Positions 43,468-54,459 are shown, counted from the first letter of the stretch. The stretch is 64,000 bases of DNA from Haliea sp040221975 (GCA_040221975.1 JAVJWR010000026.1:1-64000); one strand, 5' to 3'. Made by a program: numbers and translations. Notes: generated by a model not told the origin, from the letters alone.

Positions 43468-44637
43468 TTGAGTGACCCCTTTGCCGATATCCGCCCCTAC
43501 CGTGATGCAGAGGTGCCAGCGGTACTGAGGAGCCTGCTGGGCGACCGGGAATTGCTGGATGCCATTGCCCGCCTGAGCCTGGGCAAGGTCGCGGCGCTGG
43601 CACCTGTGCTTTGCCGTCCGGCGGTTCGCTGGTATCTGGGGCGCCAGCTGCGTGACGTCAGTGATGTCCACGGCATGCAGATGGTGATCAAGCACTATGT
43701 CGAGAAAGTCATCACCGACACCACCTCGGGTTTCTCGGTATCCGGCCTCGATGACCTGGACCCCTCGCGTCCGTGGCTGTTCATGAGCAACCATCGCGAT
43801 ATCGTGATGGACCCGGCGTTTACCAATTACGCGCTGCATCGCGGCGGCCACCAGACGGTCCGCATCGCCATTGGCGATAACCTGCTGACCAAGCCCTGGG
43901 TCTCGGACCTCATGCGGCTCAACAAGAGCTTTATCGTCAAGCGTTCCCCCGGCAGTGGCCGTGAATTGCTGGCGGCTTCGCGTCATCTGGCCAACTACAT
44001 CCGGATGTCATTGCAGGAAGAGCGGGCGCCGGTATGGATCGCGCAGCGCGAGGGCAGGGCCAAGGACGGCATTGACCGTACCGAGCCGGCGGTGATCAAG
44101 ATGCTTGCCATGAGCCGGGACAAGCAGGCCGAGAGCTTCAGCGAGGTGGTCAACGCGCTCGGCATTGTGCCGGTATCGATTTCCTACGAGCTGGATCCCT
44201 GCGACGGGCTCAAGGCACGGGAGTTGTATCTGCGCCAGACTACCGGAAGTTATGCCAAGGCTGAACAGGAGGATGTGACGTCGATCGCGCGCGGTATTGC
44301 GGGCAGCAAGGGCAGGGTACATGTCGCCTTTGGCACCCCGCTGGCCGGGGAGTTCGCGGATGCGGACCAGGTGGCGAAGGAGATCGATCGGCAGGTGGTT
44401 GCACTCTACTGTCTCCACCCTACCAACCTGTATGCCTATCGCATGTTGCACGGGGATGCGGTCAGTATTCCCGGTGACCTGACACTGGAGGAGGGGAGCT
44501 GTTCCCGGGCCCGGTTCGAGGCCAGGATCGAAGCGCTGCCCGCAGCCCATCGGCCCTTTGCACTGGCGATCTACGGCAATGCAGTAGCCAGCAAGCTGGC
44601 CCGGACCGGCGCCGGGGCCTGCGCGCCGTCTTGTTAA
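43468..44637 (+). CDS. 1-acyl-sn-glycerol-3-phosphate acyltransferase-like protein
   Basis: Predicted PlsC-superfamily acyltransferase, about 389 residues. The N-terminal FADIRPYRDAEVPAVL block and the acyltransferase motif I region WLFMSNHRDIVMDPAF with the conserved His-Asp pair (spaced one residue wider than the classic HX4D) are visible; VWIAQREGRAKDG resembles motif III. A TTG at 43468 is chosen: GAGG lies eight bases upstream and similarity begins there. ATG 43390 and TTG 43363 are open alternatives. Its last codons overlap the TTG start of dinG, suggesting co-translation. It may remodel phospholipids. Confidence 0.78.
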   Translation: MSDPFADIRPYRDAEVPAVLRSLLGDRELLDAIARLSLGKVAALAPVLCRPAVRWYLGRQLRDVSDVHGMQMVIKHYVEKVITDTTSGFSVSGLDDLDPSRPWLFMSNHRDIVMDPAFTNYALHRGGHQTVRIAIGDNLLTKPWVSDLMRLNKSFIVKRSPGSGRELLAASRHLANYIRMSLQEERAPVWIAQREGRAKDGIDRTEPAVIKMLAMSRDKQAESFSEVVNALGIVPVSISYELDPCDGLKARELYLRQTTGSYAKAEQEDVTSIARGIAGSKGRVHVAFGTPLAGEFADADQVAKEIDRQVVALYCLHPTNLYAYRMLHGDAVSIPGDLTLEEGSCSRARFEARIEALPAAHRPFALAIYGNAVASKLARTGAGACAPSC

Positions 44638-46763
44638 GCGACGCTCTCAAGGAGCAGATCCGCGAAGCCTACGCCGCGATCATGACGGGCAAGGGACTGA
44701 GCCCGCGTTGGGGGCAACGGCAGATGATCGCGGAGATTGCCAATGCCCTGGCGCGTATTGTCCCTGCCAGCGGCCGCGCCGACCCGGAAACCCCCGCAGT
44801 CTGCGTGATCGAAGCCGGCACTGGCACCGGCAAGACTATCGCCTATGCGGTCACCGCGATTCCCCTGGCGCAGGCCCTGGGCAAGCGCCTGGTGGTGGCT
44901 ACCGCCACCGTTGCCCTGCAGGAGCAGTTCGTCAACAAGGACCTGCCGGATATCCGTCATCACAGCGGGCTGGAATTCAGCTATACCCTGGCCAAGGGCC
45001 GCCGACGCTATGTCTGCCTGTCGAAGCTGGACCGCGAGCTGGCCGGCAGCGGCGCCGGCGACGTGCTGCCCCTGTACCCCGACGAATTTCGGGCGCCGGA
45101 GGCCGCCGAAGCGCTGCCGGTGTACAGCGCCATGGTCGAGGCCCTCGGTCGCGGTGAATGGGATGGGGACCGGGACAACTGGCCCGGGCAGGTACCGGAG
45201 GAGATCTGGTTCGGCGCCACCACCGACCACAGCCAGTGCAGCGGCCGCCGCTGCCCCAACATCAGCCAGTGCAGTTTTTTCCGGGCCAGGGAGCAGCTGC
45301 AGTACGCCGATGTGATTGTCGCCAACCACGACCTGGTGCTGGCGGACCTGGCCCTCGGCGGGGGTGCGATCCTGTCGGCGCCGGAGGACAGCATCTATAT
45401 TTTTGACGAGGGCCACCATTTGCCGGACAAGGCCCTGTCGCACTTTTCCAGTTTCTGTCGCCTGCACACCACCGGCCAGTGGTTGCAGGAGAGTCGCAAA
45501 CTGCTGGCCCAGGCCGCCTCGGTGTTGGTGCCGTTGACCGACCTGCAGCGTACTCTGCAGTCGCTGCCCGGAGTGATGGATGAGGCCCAGGCCGGGCTGC
45601 AGGTCGCCGAGCAGACCGTCGCCACCCTGTTCGCGGAGCGTCCCCCGGGCAATGGCCGCGGTGACGACCAACAGCTGCGCTTGCCCCACGGGCACGTCCC
45701 CGAGGTCCTGCAGCCCCTCGCTGCCGGCCTGGTAGTGCAGTTTCAGCAGCTCGCCACGGGGCTCGCAAGAATAGAGAAGCGGCTGGAAGAGGCCCTGGAA
45801 GAGGACGATGCCGGGCTCGACAAGAACGAGATTGAAACCTGGCACCTCAGTCTGGGGGCCTTGCTGAGCCGTGCCGAGTCTACCCTCGCCCTGTGGCAGG
45901 AGTACGCGGTCAGTGGTGAAGATGACGTTCCACCCAAGGCGCGCTGGATCACGCTGCTCGACAGCGGCGGCCAGTTCGGTTTCGACCTGCGCTGCAGCCC
46001 GATCCTCGCGGCCGATATCCTCGAGGAGTACCTGTGGTCGCGGGCCGCCGGTGTGGTGGTGACCTCCGCAACCATCACCGCGCTGCGCTCCTTCGAGCGC
46101 TTTATCCTGCACTCCGGTGTGCCCCGGGAAGCGGCTTTCAAGGTGGTGGCGAGCCCCTTCGACTATTCCCGCGCTACTCTGCACGTGCCGGCCATGGACT
46201 GCGATCCCGGCGATGCGGAAGCCCACACCGCGGCCATTGTGGCCCGGTTGCCAGGCCTGCTGGATCGCGGCGAGGCCAGCCTGGTGCTGTTCTCTTCCCG
46301 GCGACAGATGCAGGAGGTCTACGAGGGCTTGCGCGACGGTCTGGGAGCAATGATCCTGATGCAGGGTGACGGCAGCAAACAGGAGATCCTGCGCCAGCAC
46401 CGGGAGGCAGTGGATGCCGGCCGCGGCAGCATCATTTTCGGCCTGGCCAGCTTCGCCGAAGGGGTGGATCTGCCCGGTGCCTATTGCCGCCACGTGGTGA
46501 TAGCGAAGATACCTTTTGCGGTACCTGACAGCCCGATCGAGGCGGCGCTGGCGGAGTGGGTCGAGGCCCAGGGGCGCAACGCCTTCATGGAGATCAGCGT
46601 CCCGGACGCGGCACTCAAGCTGGTCCAGGCCAGTGGGCGCCTGCTGCGCAGTGAACAGGACTCCGGCAGGGTAACCCTGCTGGACCGGCGCATCCTGACC
46701 CGCCGTTACGGCCAGGCTATCCTCGATTCCCTGCCGCCCTTCCAGCGCGATCTCGCGAGGTAA
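44631..46763 (+). CDS. dinG: ATP-dependent DNA helicase DinG
   Basis: XPD/Rad3-like 5'-3' superfamily 2 helicase with a 4Fe-4S cluster, resolving R-loops and stalled forks. 710 residues. Walker A GTGTGKT at 63-69; cluster ligands C129, C203, C208 and C214; Walker B-type DEGH at 259-262 (family DEAH variant); C-terminal motif GRLLRSEQDSGRVTLLDRR (GRLLRSEQD, VTLLDRR). The start is a TTG at 44631 that overlaps the acyltransferase stop; the N-terminus LSDALKEQIREAY matches DinG. No ATG precedes the conserved part. Confidence 0.93.
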   Translation: MLSDALKEQIREAYAAIMTGKGLSPRWGQRQMIAEIANALARIVPASGRADPETPAVCVIEAGTGTGKTIAYAVTAIPLAQALGKRLVVATATVALQEQFVNKDLPDIRHHSGLEFSYTLAKGRRRYVCLSKLDRELAGSGAGDVLPLYPDEFRAPEAAEALPVYSAMVEALGRGEWDGDRDNWPGQVPEEIWFGATTDHSQCSGRRCPNISQCSFFRAREQLQYADVIVANHDLVLADLALGGGAILSAPEDSIYIFDEGHHLPDKALSHFSSFCRLHTTGQWLQESRKLLAQAASVLVPLTDLQRTLQSLPGVMDEAQAGLQVAEQTVATLFAERPPGNGRGDDQQLRLPHGHVPEVLQPLAAGLVVQFQQLATGLARIEKRLEEALEEDDAGLDKNEIETWHLSLGALLSRAESTLALWQEYAVSGEDDVPPKARWITLLDSGGQFGFDLRCSPILAADILEEYLWSRAAGVVVTSATITALRSFERFILHSGVPREAAFKVVASPFDYSRATLHVPAMDCDPGDAEAHTAAIVARLPGLLDRGEASLVLFSSRRQMQEVYEGLRDGLGAMILMQGDGSKQEILRQHREAVDAGRGSIIFGLASFAEGVDLPGAYCRHVVIAKIPFAVPDSPIEAALAEWVEAQGRNAFMEISVPDAALKLVQASGRLLRSEQDSGRVTLLDRRILTRRYGQAILDSLPPFQRDLAR

Positions 46764-46821
46764 AAAAAGCGGGGCGCGGACAATGGAGGGCAGGTCTCGC
46801 GCGGCAGTATTGCACGGCAAG

Positions 46822-47709
46822 CTACAGTGTGAGCCCCGACTCCATGATCTCCAGGGTGGCCGGGTGCTGCAGGCGCCGTTCCGGCGAGACCACGTAAAAC
46901 ACATCGACGAACTCCTGTGTGCGTCCGATCACCGCAACGCCGTACTGCGACATGACATAGTCTTCGATGATACTGGGGGCGGCGAATATGCCGAGGCCGG
47001 CCTGGCCGAAGGATTTCAGCAGGGCGCTGTCATCGAATTCGGCAATGATGTTCGGTGCCAGGTCGTGTTTCTCGAACCAGGCCAGCAGGAACGAGCGAAT
47101 ACTGGCCTTGCGCCCGGGGGCCAGGAAGGGCTGCCCGGAGAGGCTGTCCGGAAAATTGCTGTTGCAGCTGGCAGCGAGCTCGGGCACCGCAAAAAATGTA
47201 AAGCCGCTATCGAGAATTCGATAGTTCCAGGCCTTGATGTGGCTGCCGGACTCCAGCGGCTGGTCGGTGATGATGCAGTCCAGCCGGTTTACCGCAAGCT
47301 CCGCCAGCAGGGTCTCCTGGTCGCCCTCATGACAGACCAGCCGCATGGCACCCGGCCGCTGCAGTATGGGTTGCAGCAGGCGGTTGGCAAGGATCTTGGG
47401 TATGACTTCGGTAATGCCGACCCGGAACACTTCGGCAGCGCCGCTGTCTGTCTGCAGCATCTGGCGAATCTCGCTGCCCAGCTGGAATATGGTCTCGGCG
47501 TGGCCATAGATCTGCCGGCCTTTTGCGGACAGGCGCAGGCGCCGGCCTTCGCGGCGAAACAGCTTGGTGCCCAGGTGCTCTTCGAATGCGGCAATCTGCC
47601 CGCTGATGGTCTGCGGGGTCAGGTTCAGGCGTGCGCTGGCGCGGGTGATGCTGCCGTCTGTGGCAACATGAAAAAAGTAGTATAGATGATTGTAGTTGAG
47701 CGGTGTCAT
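46822..47709 (-). CDS. nhaR: LysR-family regulator, NhaR-like
   Basis: 295 residues. The N-terminal winged helix NYNHLYYFFHVATDGSITRAS...LTPQTISGQIAAFEEHLGTKLFRREGR is the NhaR pattern (NYNHLYYF and LTPQTISGQI blocks). In E. coli NhaR responds to Na+ and activates nhaA; no antiporter gene is nearby here, so the target is unknown. Start ATG 47709. Divergent from purE, with a 172-bp shared upstream region that includes an AT-rich patch. It may act on its neighbours, including the Na+-dependent carrier SbtA, but this is inference. Confidence 0.85.
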   Translation of the reverse strand: MTPLNYNHLYYFFHVATDGSITRASARLNLTPQTISGQIAAFEEHLGTKLFRREGRRLRLSAKGRQIYGHAETIFQLGSEIRQMLQTDSGAAEVFRVGITEVIPKILANRLLQPILQRPGAMRLVCHEGDQETLLAELAVNRLDCIITDQPLESGSHIKAWNYRILDSGFTFFAVPELAASCNSNFPDSLSGQPFLAPGRKASIRSFLLAWFEKHDLAPNIIAEFDDSALLKSFGQAGLGIFAAPSIIEDYVMSQYGVAVIGRTQEFVDVFYVVSPERRLQHPATLEIMESGLTL

Positions 47710-47881
47710 TTCAGGTTTTCTCGAATAGAATTACCAATAAAATCGAATGTATCATAGCCTGGGCTTTCTGTAGCATGCGTGCCTCCCAAAACGCCCCAAC
47801 CCTGATTGCAGCGAGGATAACCATGTCACCAGGTACTTCCGCGGTTCCGCCACTGGCAGCAGCTCTCGCGGGGTGTGGACA

Positions 47882-48382
47882 ATGACGGCACCGCTGGTGG
47901 GTATCGTCATGGGTTCGCGTTCGGACTGGGAAACACTGGAGGGTGCGGCGGAGGCCCTGCTGGCCCTGCAGGTGCCGCATGAAGTGGAAGTGGTATCGGC
48001 CCATCGCACCCCCGACAAGCTGTTCGCCTACGCCGAAGCGGCGGAGCAGCGGGGTTTGAGGGTCATCATCGCCGGCGCCGGTGGCGCTGCGCACCTGCCG
48101 GGAATGATGGCCGCCAAGACCCTGTTGCCGGTGCTGGGAGTGCCGGTGCAATCCCGTGCCCTGAACGGCATGGACTCGCTGCTTTCGATCGTGCAGATGC
48201 CGGCGGGGATTCCGGTGGGAACCCTGGCCATTGGCAGCGCCGGGGCGGTCAACGCGGCGTTGCTGGCGGCGGCCATTCTTGCCGGCGATGACCCCGAGCT
48301 GCGTGAGCGTCTGCGACAGTACCGGGCGCAGCAGTCGGACCGTGTGCTGGAGCACCCGGATCCGAGGCAGTCGCTGGCGTGA
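47882..48382 (+). CDS. purE: N5-carboxyaminoimidazole ribonucleotide mutase PurE
   Basis: Converts N5-CAIR to CAIR in purine synthesis. 166 residues, class I type (bacterial, works with PurK). Conserved PLVGIVMGSRSDWETL, VVSAHRTPDKLFAYA, IIAGAGGAAHLPGM and ALNGMDSLLSIVQMPAGIPVGT. ATG 47882 is favoured over an in-frame GTG nine bases upstream. Its stop overlaps the GTG of purK (GTGA), so the pair is translationally coupled. First gene of a five-gene rightward cluster. Confidence 0.97.
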   Translation: MTAPLVGIVMGSRSDWETLEGAAEALLALQVPHEVEVVSAHRTPDKLFAYAEAAEQRGLRVIIAGAGGAAHLPGMMAAKTLLPVLGVPVQSRALNGMDSLLSIVQMPAGIPVGTLAIGSAGAVNAALLAAAILAGDDPELRERLRQYRAQQSDRVLEHPDPRQSLA

Positions 48383-49485
48383 AGATTGGTATTCTCGGCG
48401 GCGGCCAGCTGGCGCGGATGCTGGCACTGGCGGGACATCCGCTGGGCCTGCAGTGTGTATTCCTGGAGCCCGCCGCGGAGGCCTGTGCGGCAGCTGTTGG
48501 CCGGCTGCTGCACGCTTCGTTCAAGTCGGAGGACGCCCTGGCGACCCTGGCGGCCGAAGTCGAGGTGGTGACGACTGAAGTCGAGCACGTGCCGTTGGCG
48601 GCGCTTGAGTTTCTGGCGCGGCAGCGGCCGGTACTTCCCGGCAGCCGTGCCATCGCCCTGGCCCAGGATCGCCTGCTGGAGAAAAACCTGTTCCGTCGCC
48701 TGCAACTGCCCACCGCGCGCTTCGTCGCCGTCGACAGCCTTGAGGACCTGATCAGCGCTATCGAGACCACCGGGCTGCCAGCCATACTGAAAACCCGCCA
48801 CATGGGGTACGACGGCAAGGGACAGGTTGTTCTGCGGGATGCTGGTGACGCTGCCGATGCCTGGCGTGCGGTGGGTGGTGTGCCCTGTCTGCTGGAAGCC
48901 ATGGTTCCCTTTGACCGGGAAGTCTCGGTCATCGCCGTGCGCAGTCGTGCGGGCGAGTGCCGGTTCTGGTCCTTGACCGAGAACCGGCACGACAAGGGTA
49001 TCCTCAGTGTGTCCCGGGTGCTGTTGCAGGACCCGCTGCAGGCGCTTGCGGAAGACTACTGCCGGCGCCTGCTGGAGACCCTGGATTATGTCGGAGTGCT
49101 GGCGCTGGAGTTGTTCCAGGTCGGGGACAGCCTGCTCGCCAACGAGTATGCGCCCAGGGTGCATAACAGTGGCCACTGGACCATAGAAGGCGCGGTGACC
49201 TCCCAGTTTGAAAACCATCTGCGCGCGGTCGCCGGGTTGCCCCTGGGCGCCACCGCTGCGCGCGGGCCCGCGGCCATGGTCAATTTTGTGGGCCAGACGC
49301 CGGCGCCGCGCGAGGTACTTGCGGTAACAGGCGCCCATCTGCACCTCTATGGCAAGCGTCCCGCCCCCGGCCGCAAGCTCGGTCATGTGACCCTGTGCGC
49401 CAGCAGTTCTGCGCTACTGGAGCCTGGTCTGGAGATATTGTTGCAACTCGCCCAGCGCCGCGAAGAGGAGCATGTCCTTGATTGA
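48379..49485 (+). CDS. purK: N5-carboxyaminoimidazole ribonucleotide synthase PurK
   Basis: ATP-grasp enzyme that carboxylates AIR using bicarbonate and ATP, giving N5-CAIR for PurE. 368 residues. GILGGGQLARML at the N-terminus, the ATP-grasp TTEVEHVPL, ILKTRHMGYDGKGQ and EYAPRVHNSGHWTIEGAVTSQFE (split EYAPRVHNSGHWTIEG) are all family hallmarks. GTG start at 48379. Its last 14 bp overlap the sbtA start in another frame, an unusual coupling to a transporter gene. Confidence 0.97.
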   Translation: MKIGILGGGQLARMLALAGHPLGLQCVFLEPAAEACAAAVGRLLHASFKSEDALATLAAEVEVVTTEVEHVPLAALEFLARQRPVLPGSRAIALAQDRLLEKNLFRRLQLPTARFVAVDSLEDLISAIETTGLPAILKTRHMGYDGKGQVVLRDAGDAADAWRAVGGVPCLLEAMVPFDREVSVIAVRSRAGECRFWSLTENRHDKGILSVSRVLLQDPLQALAEDYCRRLLETLDYVGVLALELFQVGDSLLANEYAPRVHNSGHWTIEGAVTSQFENHLRAVAGLPLGATAARGPAAMVNFVGQTPAPREVLAVTGAHLHLYGKRPAPGRKLGHVTLCASSSALLEPGLEILLQLAQRREEEHVLD

Positions 49486-50425
49486 TCCGGTGGTCATGTT
49501 CTTCCTGCTCGGGATCGTCGCCGGCGTGCTGCGCTCCGAGTTGAGGTTGCCGGTCCAGGTCTATGAGCTGCTCAGTATCCTGTTGCTGCTGGCCATAGGC
49601 ATGAAAGGCGGGATGGAGCTGGCGCGGCAACCCTTCCTGACCCTGTTGCCGCAAATGCTGGCCGTCATTGCCATGGGTTTTGCCCTGCCCCTGCTGGCCT
49701 ACCCGGTGCTGTTGTATCTCGGGCGCCTGCCGCGAACCGATGCGGCCTCCGTTGCCGCTCACTACGGCTCCGTCAGTGTGGGTACCTTCGCGGTTGTCGT
49801 GGCGTATCTGGCGGCGCGCGACATCAGTTATGAAGCCTACATGCCGGTGTTCGTGGTGTTGCTGGAGATTCCGGCGATTCTGGTGGGTATTGTGCTCGCG
49901 AAGGGCCTGGGCAGCGGCGCCAGCCTGCGTCGCTCCGCGCATGAAGTGTTGCTGGGCAAAAGTATCGTGCTGCTGGTGGGCGGCCTGCTGATTGGCTGGG
50001 CAGCGGGGGAGGAGGGTCTGCAGAGCCTGGCGCCGCTGTTCTTCAACCCCTTCCAGGGTCTGCTGGCGCTGTTTCTGCTGGAGATGGGCCTGGTCACTGC
50101 GAGCCAGCTTGGCACCCTGCGACGCTATGGCTTGTTCCTGCTTGGCTTCGGGGTGCTGGCACCCGTGGTGGCTGCCGTTTGTGGCCTGACGCTGGCCTGG
50201 GTCCTGGGCCTCTCGGTTGGCGGCGCCGTGGTGCTGGCAACCCTGGCGGCGAGTGCCTCCTATATCGCGGTGCCGGCCGCGATGCGCATATCCTTGCCCG
50301 AGGCCAATCCCGCGCTGTCCCTGGCGGCGTCACTCGGTGTTACCTTTCCGTTCAATGTGGTTCTGGGTATTCCGTTGTATCATTGGCTGTCACGCCATGC
50401 CTATGCCATCTTTGGAGGAGGCTGA
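49472..50425 (+). CDS. sbtA: SbtA-type sodium-dependent bicarbonate transporter
   Basis: Inner-membrane permease of the SbtA (DUF897) family, 317 residues, about ten hydrophobic helices in two repeats. Features: DPVVMFFLLGIVAGVLRSELRLP at the N-terminus (blocks DPVVMFFLLG, RSELRLP), ILLLLAIGMKGGMELA, AAHYGSVSVGTFAVV, and the second-repeat LATLAASASYIAVPAAMRISLPEANPALSL (core ASASYIAVPAAMR), which match the substrate-binding NSA-like segments of the family. Takes up HCO3- with Na+ in cyanobacteria. Its first 14 bp overlap purK and its partner PII-like gene begins 2 bp after its stop, whose RBS is made by the codons for the C-terminal GGG. Confidence 0.88.
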   Translation: MSLIDPVVMFFLLGIVAGVLRSELRLPVQVYELLSILLLLAIGMKGGMELARQPFLTLLPQMLAVIAMGFALPLLAYPVLLYLGRLPRTDAASVAAHYGSVSVGTFAVVVAYLAARDISYEAYMPVFVVLLEIPAILVGIVLAKGLGSGASLRRSAHEVLLGKSIVLLVGGLLIGWAAGEEGLQSLAPLFFNPFQGLLALFLLEMGLVTASQLGTLRRYGLFLLGFGVLAPVVAAVCGLTLAWVLGLSVGGAVVLATLAASASYIAVPAAMRISLPEANPALSLAASLGVTFPFNVVLGIPLYHWLSRHAYAIFGGG

Positions 50426-50427
50426 TC

Positions 50428-50730
50428 ATGCATCAGCATCAGCGCCGCCTGCTGACAATCGTCACCGAGTCCGCGGTCGAGTCCCGTATTCTGCGCGACA
50501 TGGAGCGCTGGGGTGCCCACGGCTATACCATTACCGAAGCTCGTGGCAAGGGCGCACGCGGGGTCAGGGAGGGCAATTGGGAAGCGAACCGCAATGTGCG
50601 CATAGAAGTGGTCTGCGACGAGAGCACCGCGGAGCGTATAGCGGCAGGGCTGCGCGAGCACTACTACGATAATTACGCGATGATTCTCTACCTCAGTGAC
50701 GTCGATGTGCTGAGGCCGGAGAAGTTCTGA
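50428..50730 (+). CDS. PII-like (SbtB-type) regulatory protein
   Basis: 100-residue PII-superfamily protein, beta-alpha-beta ferredoxin-like with a T-loop. It follows sbtA as SbtB does in cyanobacteria, where SbtB binds SbtA and adenylyl nucleotides (cAMP, AMP, ATP) and gates transport. Visible: LLTIVTESAVESRILRDMERWGAHGYTITEARG (core ITESAVE-like TIVTESAVESRIL and HGYTITEARGKG), T-loop GVREGNWEANRNVRIEVVC, then AMILYLSDVDVL. It lacks the C-terminal cysteine redox loop of cyanobacterial SbtB. GGAGGAGG precedes ATG 50428. Confidence 0.85.
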   Translation: MHQHQRRLLTIVTESAVESRILRDMERWGAHGYTITEARGKGARGVREGNWEANRNVRIEVVCDESTAERIAAGLREHYYDNYAMILYLSDVDVLRPEKF

Positions 50731-50750
50731 GGACCGAACCGGGGAACCTG

Positions 50751-51071
50751 ATGCGAACGGAAGTGGCAGCAACCCTGATTGATATCGAAGCCCAGCTGCG
50801 GCAGTTGTCGCTGTGGGAGCGGGTGCCGCCATCGTCCCGGGCGCTGGCCTCGGTGGAGCCGTTCTGCGTGGATACCCTGAGCTTGCCCCAGTGGCTGCAG
50901 TTCGTGTTCCTGCCGACCCTCTACCGGCTGCTGGAAGAGGACGCCGCGCTGCCGGAGCGCTGTGCGATCACACCGATGGCGGAGGAGTTTTTCCGCGGCT
51001 CGCAGCTGGCAACCGCGGAGTTGCTGGCGTCGCTGCGGCGTATCGACAGGCTGCTGAGCGGCGCCCCGTAG
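50751..51071 (+). CDS. YqcC family protein (DUF446)
   Basis: 106-residue helical protein similar to E. coli YqcC, function unknown. The EPFCVDTLSLPQWLQFVFLPTLYRLLE segment (EPFCVDTLSLPQWLQFVFLP) is the family hallmark, with a following AITPMAEEFF. It lies 20 bp after the PII-like gene as last gene of the purE-purK-sbtA series. Its stop codon TAG is inside the GTAG end of the REPIN-like element at 51068-51113. Confidence 0.8.
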   Translation: MRTEVAATLIDIEAQLRQLSLWERVPPSSRALASVEPFCVDTLSLPQWLQFVFLPTLYRLLEEDAALPERCAITPMAEEFFRGSQLATAELLASLRRIDRLLSGAP

Positions 51072-51113
51072 GAGCGCGGTCTCCGCGCGATCGCCCGCAG
51101 AGCGGGCTCCTAC
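51068..51113. repeat. REPIN-like element (two inverted REP hairpins)
   Basis: 46 bp. The ends are GTAGGAGC (51068-51075) and its inverse GCTCCTAC (51106-51113). Two hairpins lie inside: GCGCGG-TCT-CCGCGC (51074-51088) and GCCCGC-AGA-GCGGGC (51093-51107). GTAG-terminated REPs in opposing pairs are the REPIN form mobilised by RAYT transposases in other gammaproteobacteria. It fills the gap between two convergent genes and could also act as an mRNA end. The stops of yqcC (TAG, 51069-51071) and fadA (complement at 51110-51112) are its ends. Confidence 0.85.
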
Positions 51114-52285
51114 AGGCGCTCCACCACCGTGGTAATGCCCTGGCCGAGGCCGATGCACATGGTGGAGATTCCCATGGTGAGGTCGCGGTCCTGCATCACG
51201 GTCAGCAGGGAGCCGGTAATGCGGGTGCCGGAGCAGCCGAAGGGGTGGCCGAGGGCAATGGCGCCGCCATGGACGTTCACCTTCTCTTCCATGTCATCGA
51301 GCAGGTCCAGGTCCTTCAACACCGGCAGGGCCTGGGCGGCAAAGGCCTCATTCAGCTCCACCATCTCGATATCCTTGATGCTCAGACCCAGCTTTTTCAG
51401 GGCCTTCTGCGTCGAGGGCACGGGGCCGTAACCCATGATGGAGGGGTCGACTCCGGCCAGGGCCATGCCCCGGATACGGGCGATGGGCGTCATGCCCAAG
51501 GCCTGTGCCCGCTCTGCGGACATCACCAGCATGGCTGAAGCACCGTCGGAGATCTGCGAGGAACTGCCCGCGGTGACCGTGCCGCCCTGGGGGTTGAAGG
51601 CGGGCGGCAGGCCTGCCAGGCCCTCCAGGGTAGTGTCCGGGCGGATGGTTTCGTCCCGTTCGATCAGGGTCAGGGCGCCGGATTCATCGTGGCCCTCAAC
51701 CGGAATGATTTCGCGCGCGAACTTGCCCTCCTCGGTGGCCTTGTGGGCGAGTTGGTGCGAACGCAGGGCCAGCTTGTCCTGCTGTTCCCGGCCGATGCCG
51801 TGGAGCAGGGCCAGGTACTCCGCTGTCATGCCCATCATTCCCGCCGCCTTGGCCACGTTCAGGCCCAGCTTCGGGTTGATGTCGACGTCCTCGGTCATCG
51901 GCAGGTGGCCCAGGTGCTCGACGCCACCGACCAGGTAGACATCACCCACCCCTGCCATGATATTGGCCGCCGCGGTATGCAGGGCGGACATGGAGGAACC
52001 ACACAGGCGGTTCACCGTCTGCGCGGGAATGGTGAAGGGCAGCTGGGCGCGCAATACCAGCAGGCGGGCCAGGTTCATGCCCTGCTCGCCACGCTGCAGC
52101 ACACAGCCCCAGATCAGGTCGTCGATTTCATTGGCATCGAGTTTCTCGTTGCGCGCCAGCAGCCCCTGGATCACGGCCACCGACAGGTCATCGGCGCGCA
52201 CATTGCGGAAGCAGCCGTTCTTGGAGCGCCCCATGGCGCTGCGGGCGAAATCGACGATAACGGCGTCTCTTGGATTCAGACTCAC
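51110..52285 (-). CDS. fadA: Acetyl-CoA C-acyltransferase FadA (thiolase)
   Basis: Beta-subunit of the fatty-acid oxidation complex; thiolytic cleavage of 3-ketoacyl-CoA. 391 residues. The acyl-accepting Cys is in NRLCGSSMSALH; the C-terminal active-site blocks are NEAFAAQAL, GGAIALGHPFGCSGTRI (GHPFGCSGTR) and GLGQGITTVVERL. GGAIALGHP supplies the His. fadB is upstream on the same strand with a 26-bp gap. Its last codons overlap the REPIN-like element. Confidence 0.97.
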   Translation of the reverse strand: MSLNPRDAVIVDFARSAMGRSKNGCFRNVRADDLSVAVIQGLLARNEKLDANEIDDLIWGCVLQRGEQGMNLARLLVLRAQLPFTIPAQTVNRLCGSSMSALHTAAANIMAGVGDVYLVGGVEHLGHLPMTEDVDINPKLGLNVAKAAGMMGMTAEYLALLHGIGREQQDKLALRSHQLAHKATEEGKFAREIIPVEGHDESGALTLIERDETIRPDTTLEGLAGLPPAFNPQGGTVTAGSSSQISDGASAMLVMSAERAQALGMTPIARIRGMALAGVDPSIMGYGPVPSTQKALKKLGLSIKDIEMVELNEAFAAQALPVLKDLDLLDDMEEKVNVHGGAIALGHPFGCSGTRITGSLLTVMQDRDLTMGISTMCIGLGQGITTVVERL

Positions 52286-52311
52286 AGTAATTCTCCTCAG
52301 TTCACCCGTAC

Positions 52312-54459
<2,148 letters not shown>

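Noticed and set aside
44634..46904. 756-codon antisense open frame opposite dinG
   Set aside because: Covers a DinG gene with complete motifs; its translation lacks any recognisable domain.
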